Source: Mesotaenium endlicherianum (Eukaryota; Streptophyta; Zygnematophyceae; Zygnematales; Mesotaeniaceae). From it: a stretch of DNA of 64,000 nucleotides. Both the position numbers and the translations under genes were made by a program. Where the stretch lies: assembly GCA_009602735.1 (NCBI GenBank), contig WELA01005788.1, forward strand, positions 1-64,000. Direction: 5' to 3'. The notes under the pieces were generated by a model, which was given only the letters and a program-made list of their open reading frames with translations, was not told the origin of the DNA and did no database searches. This document shows, in pieces, positions 63,683 to 64,000 of the stretch (positions within the stretch are counted from its first letter, which is position 1; each line of letters opens with the position of its first letter).

Positions 63683-64000
63683 CTGCTCTCCTCGCGCCGC
63701 CAAGTGTCGCATGCACCCGGGCCCATGTCAGCCAACGAATACCCGCTTGTCTACCCTGTCTAGCCATGTGATGCGCGCGCTTGCTTGTGCTCATGCTGGC
63801 ACGCGCTGGCAGGAAGCACAGAGGGAGATCCTAGCTGTGTATGAGAGAGGTTCTTTCACGTGTGGCAGCTCCTTCTCCCGCACTCCCTCCCTCTCTCTCT
63901 TGTCCTGCTGGCAGCTTCCACTATAACCAGACTTAGTCCTACATTTGACGTAACATGGCTGCTATTCAATGCAACCTAGTGCTGGAGCTGGCAATAACAA
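63683..64000 (-). other. Probable GCN1 intron running off the window
   Basis: No further exon of GCN1 could be placed with confidence; the interval includes a TCTCTCTCT run near 63890. Confidence 0.5.

Overview
The window is a repeat-rich nuclear segment of a streptophyte, most likely a charophyte green alga; a seedless plant is possible. The grounds are two intron-rich host genes of plant type (CFIm25/NUDT21 and the C-terminal part of GCN1), a giant Ser/Pro-rich cell-wall protein gene, plant-style Ty3/gypsy retrotransposons, and a retrotransposon carrying a cytosine DNA methyltransferase, a combination reported from charophytes. Splice models were made by eye; for every host gene the exon phases agree across all junctions used. 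No rRNA, tRNA or CRISPR was recognised.

Layout. 1-6527: 3' part of a broken Ty3/gypsy chromovirus (plus strand) with an extra coding region between pol and its 3' LTR. 6535-17497: a 10.96-kb minus-strand Ty3/gypsy element with two 769-bp LTRs; it carries gag, protease fused to a C5-cytosine DNA methyltransferase, RT-RNase H-integrase, a terminal PHD finger, and a cluster of four CACGTG sites inside its 3' end. It is broken in several places although the LTRs are about 99% identical. 17498-25127: mostly gene-free, with an internally deleted older relative of the methyltransferase element (21180-22846) and a GC-rich hairpin array (24316-24560). 25128-32669: plus-strand gene of at least eight exons for a parallel beta-helix protein fused to a long proline-rich repeat domain. 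32670-36559: simple repeats around a 468-bp assembly gap and one coiled-coil exon. 36560-39269: complete six-exon CFIm25 gene (minus). 42906-43754: two-exon gene for a small secreted six-cysteine protein (minus). 46939-53618: young, whole-looking chromovirus with 503-bp LTRs and a 5-bp target duplication. 54259-54502: small inverted-repeat element. 56072-63682: the last 13 exons (546 residues) of GCN1 (minus), running off the right edge.

The host genes are unrelated in role: pre-mRNA 3'-end processing (CFIm25), amino-acid-starvation signalling at the ribosome (GCN1), and wall or secreted proteins. They are islands between retrotransposons. The most notable object is the methyltransferase/PHD retrotransposon, which joins a DNA-methylation writer and a possible histone-tail reader in one mobile element.
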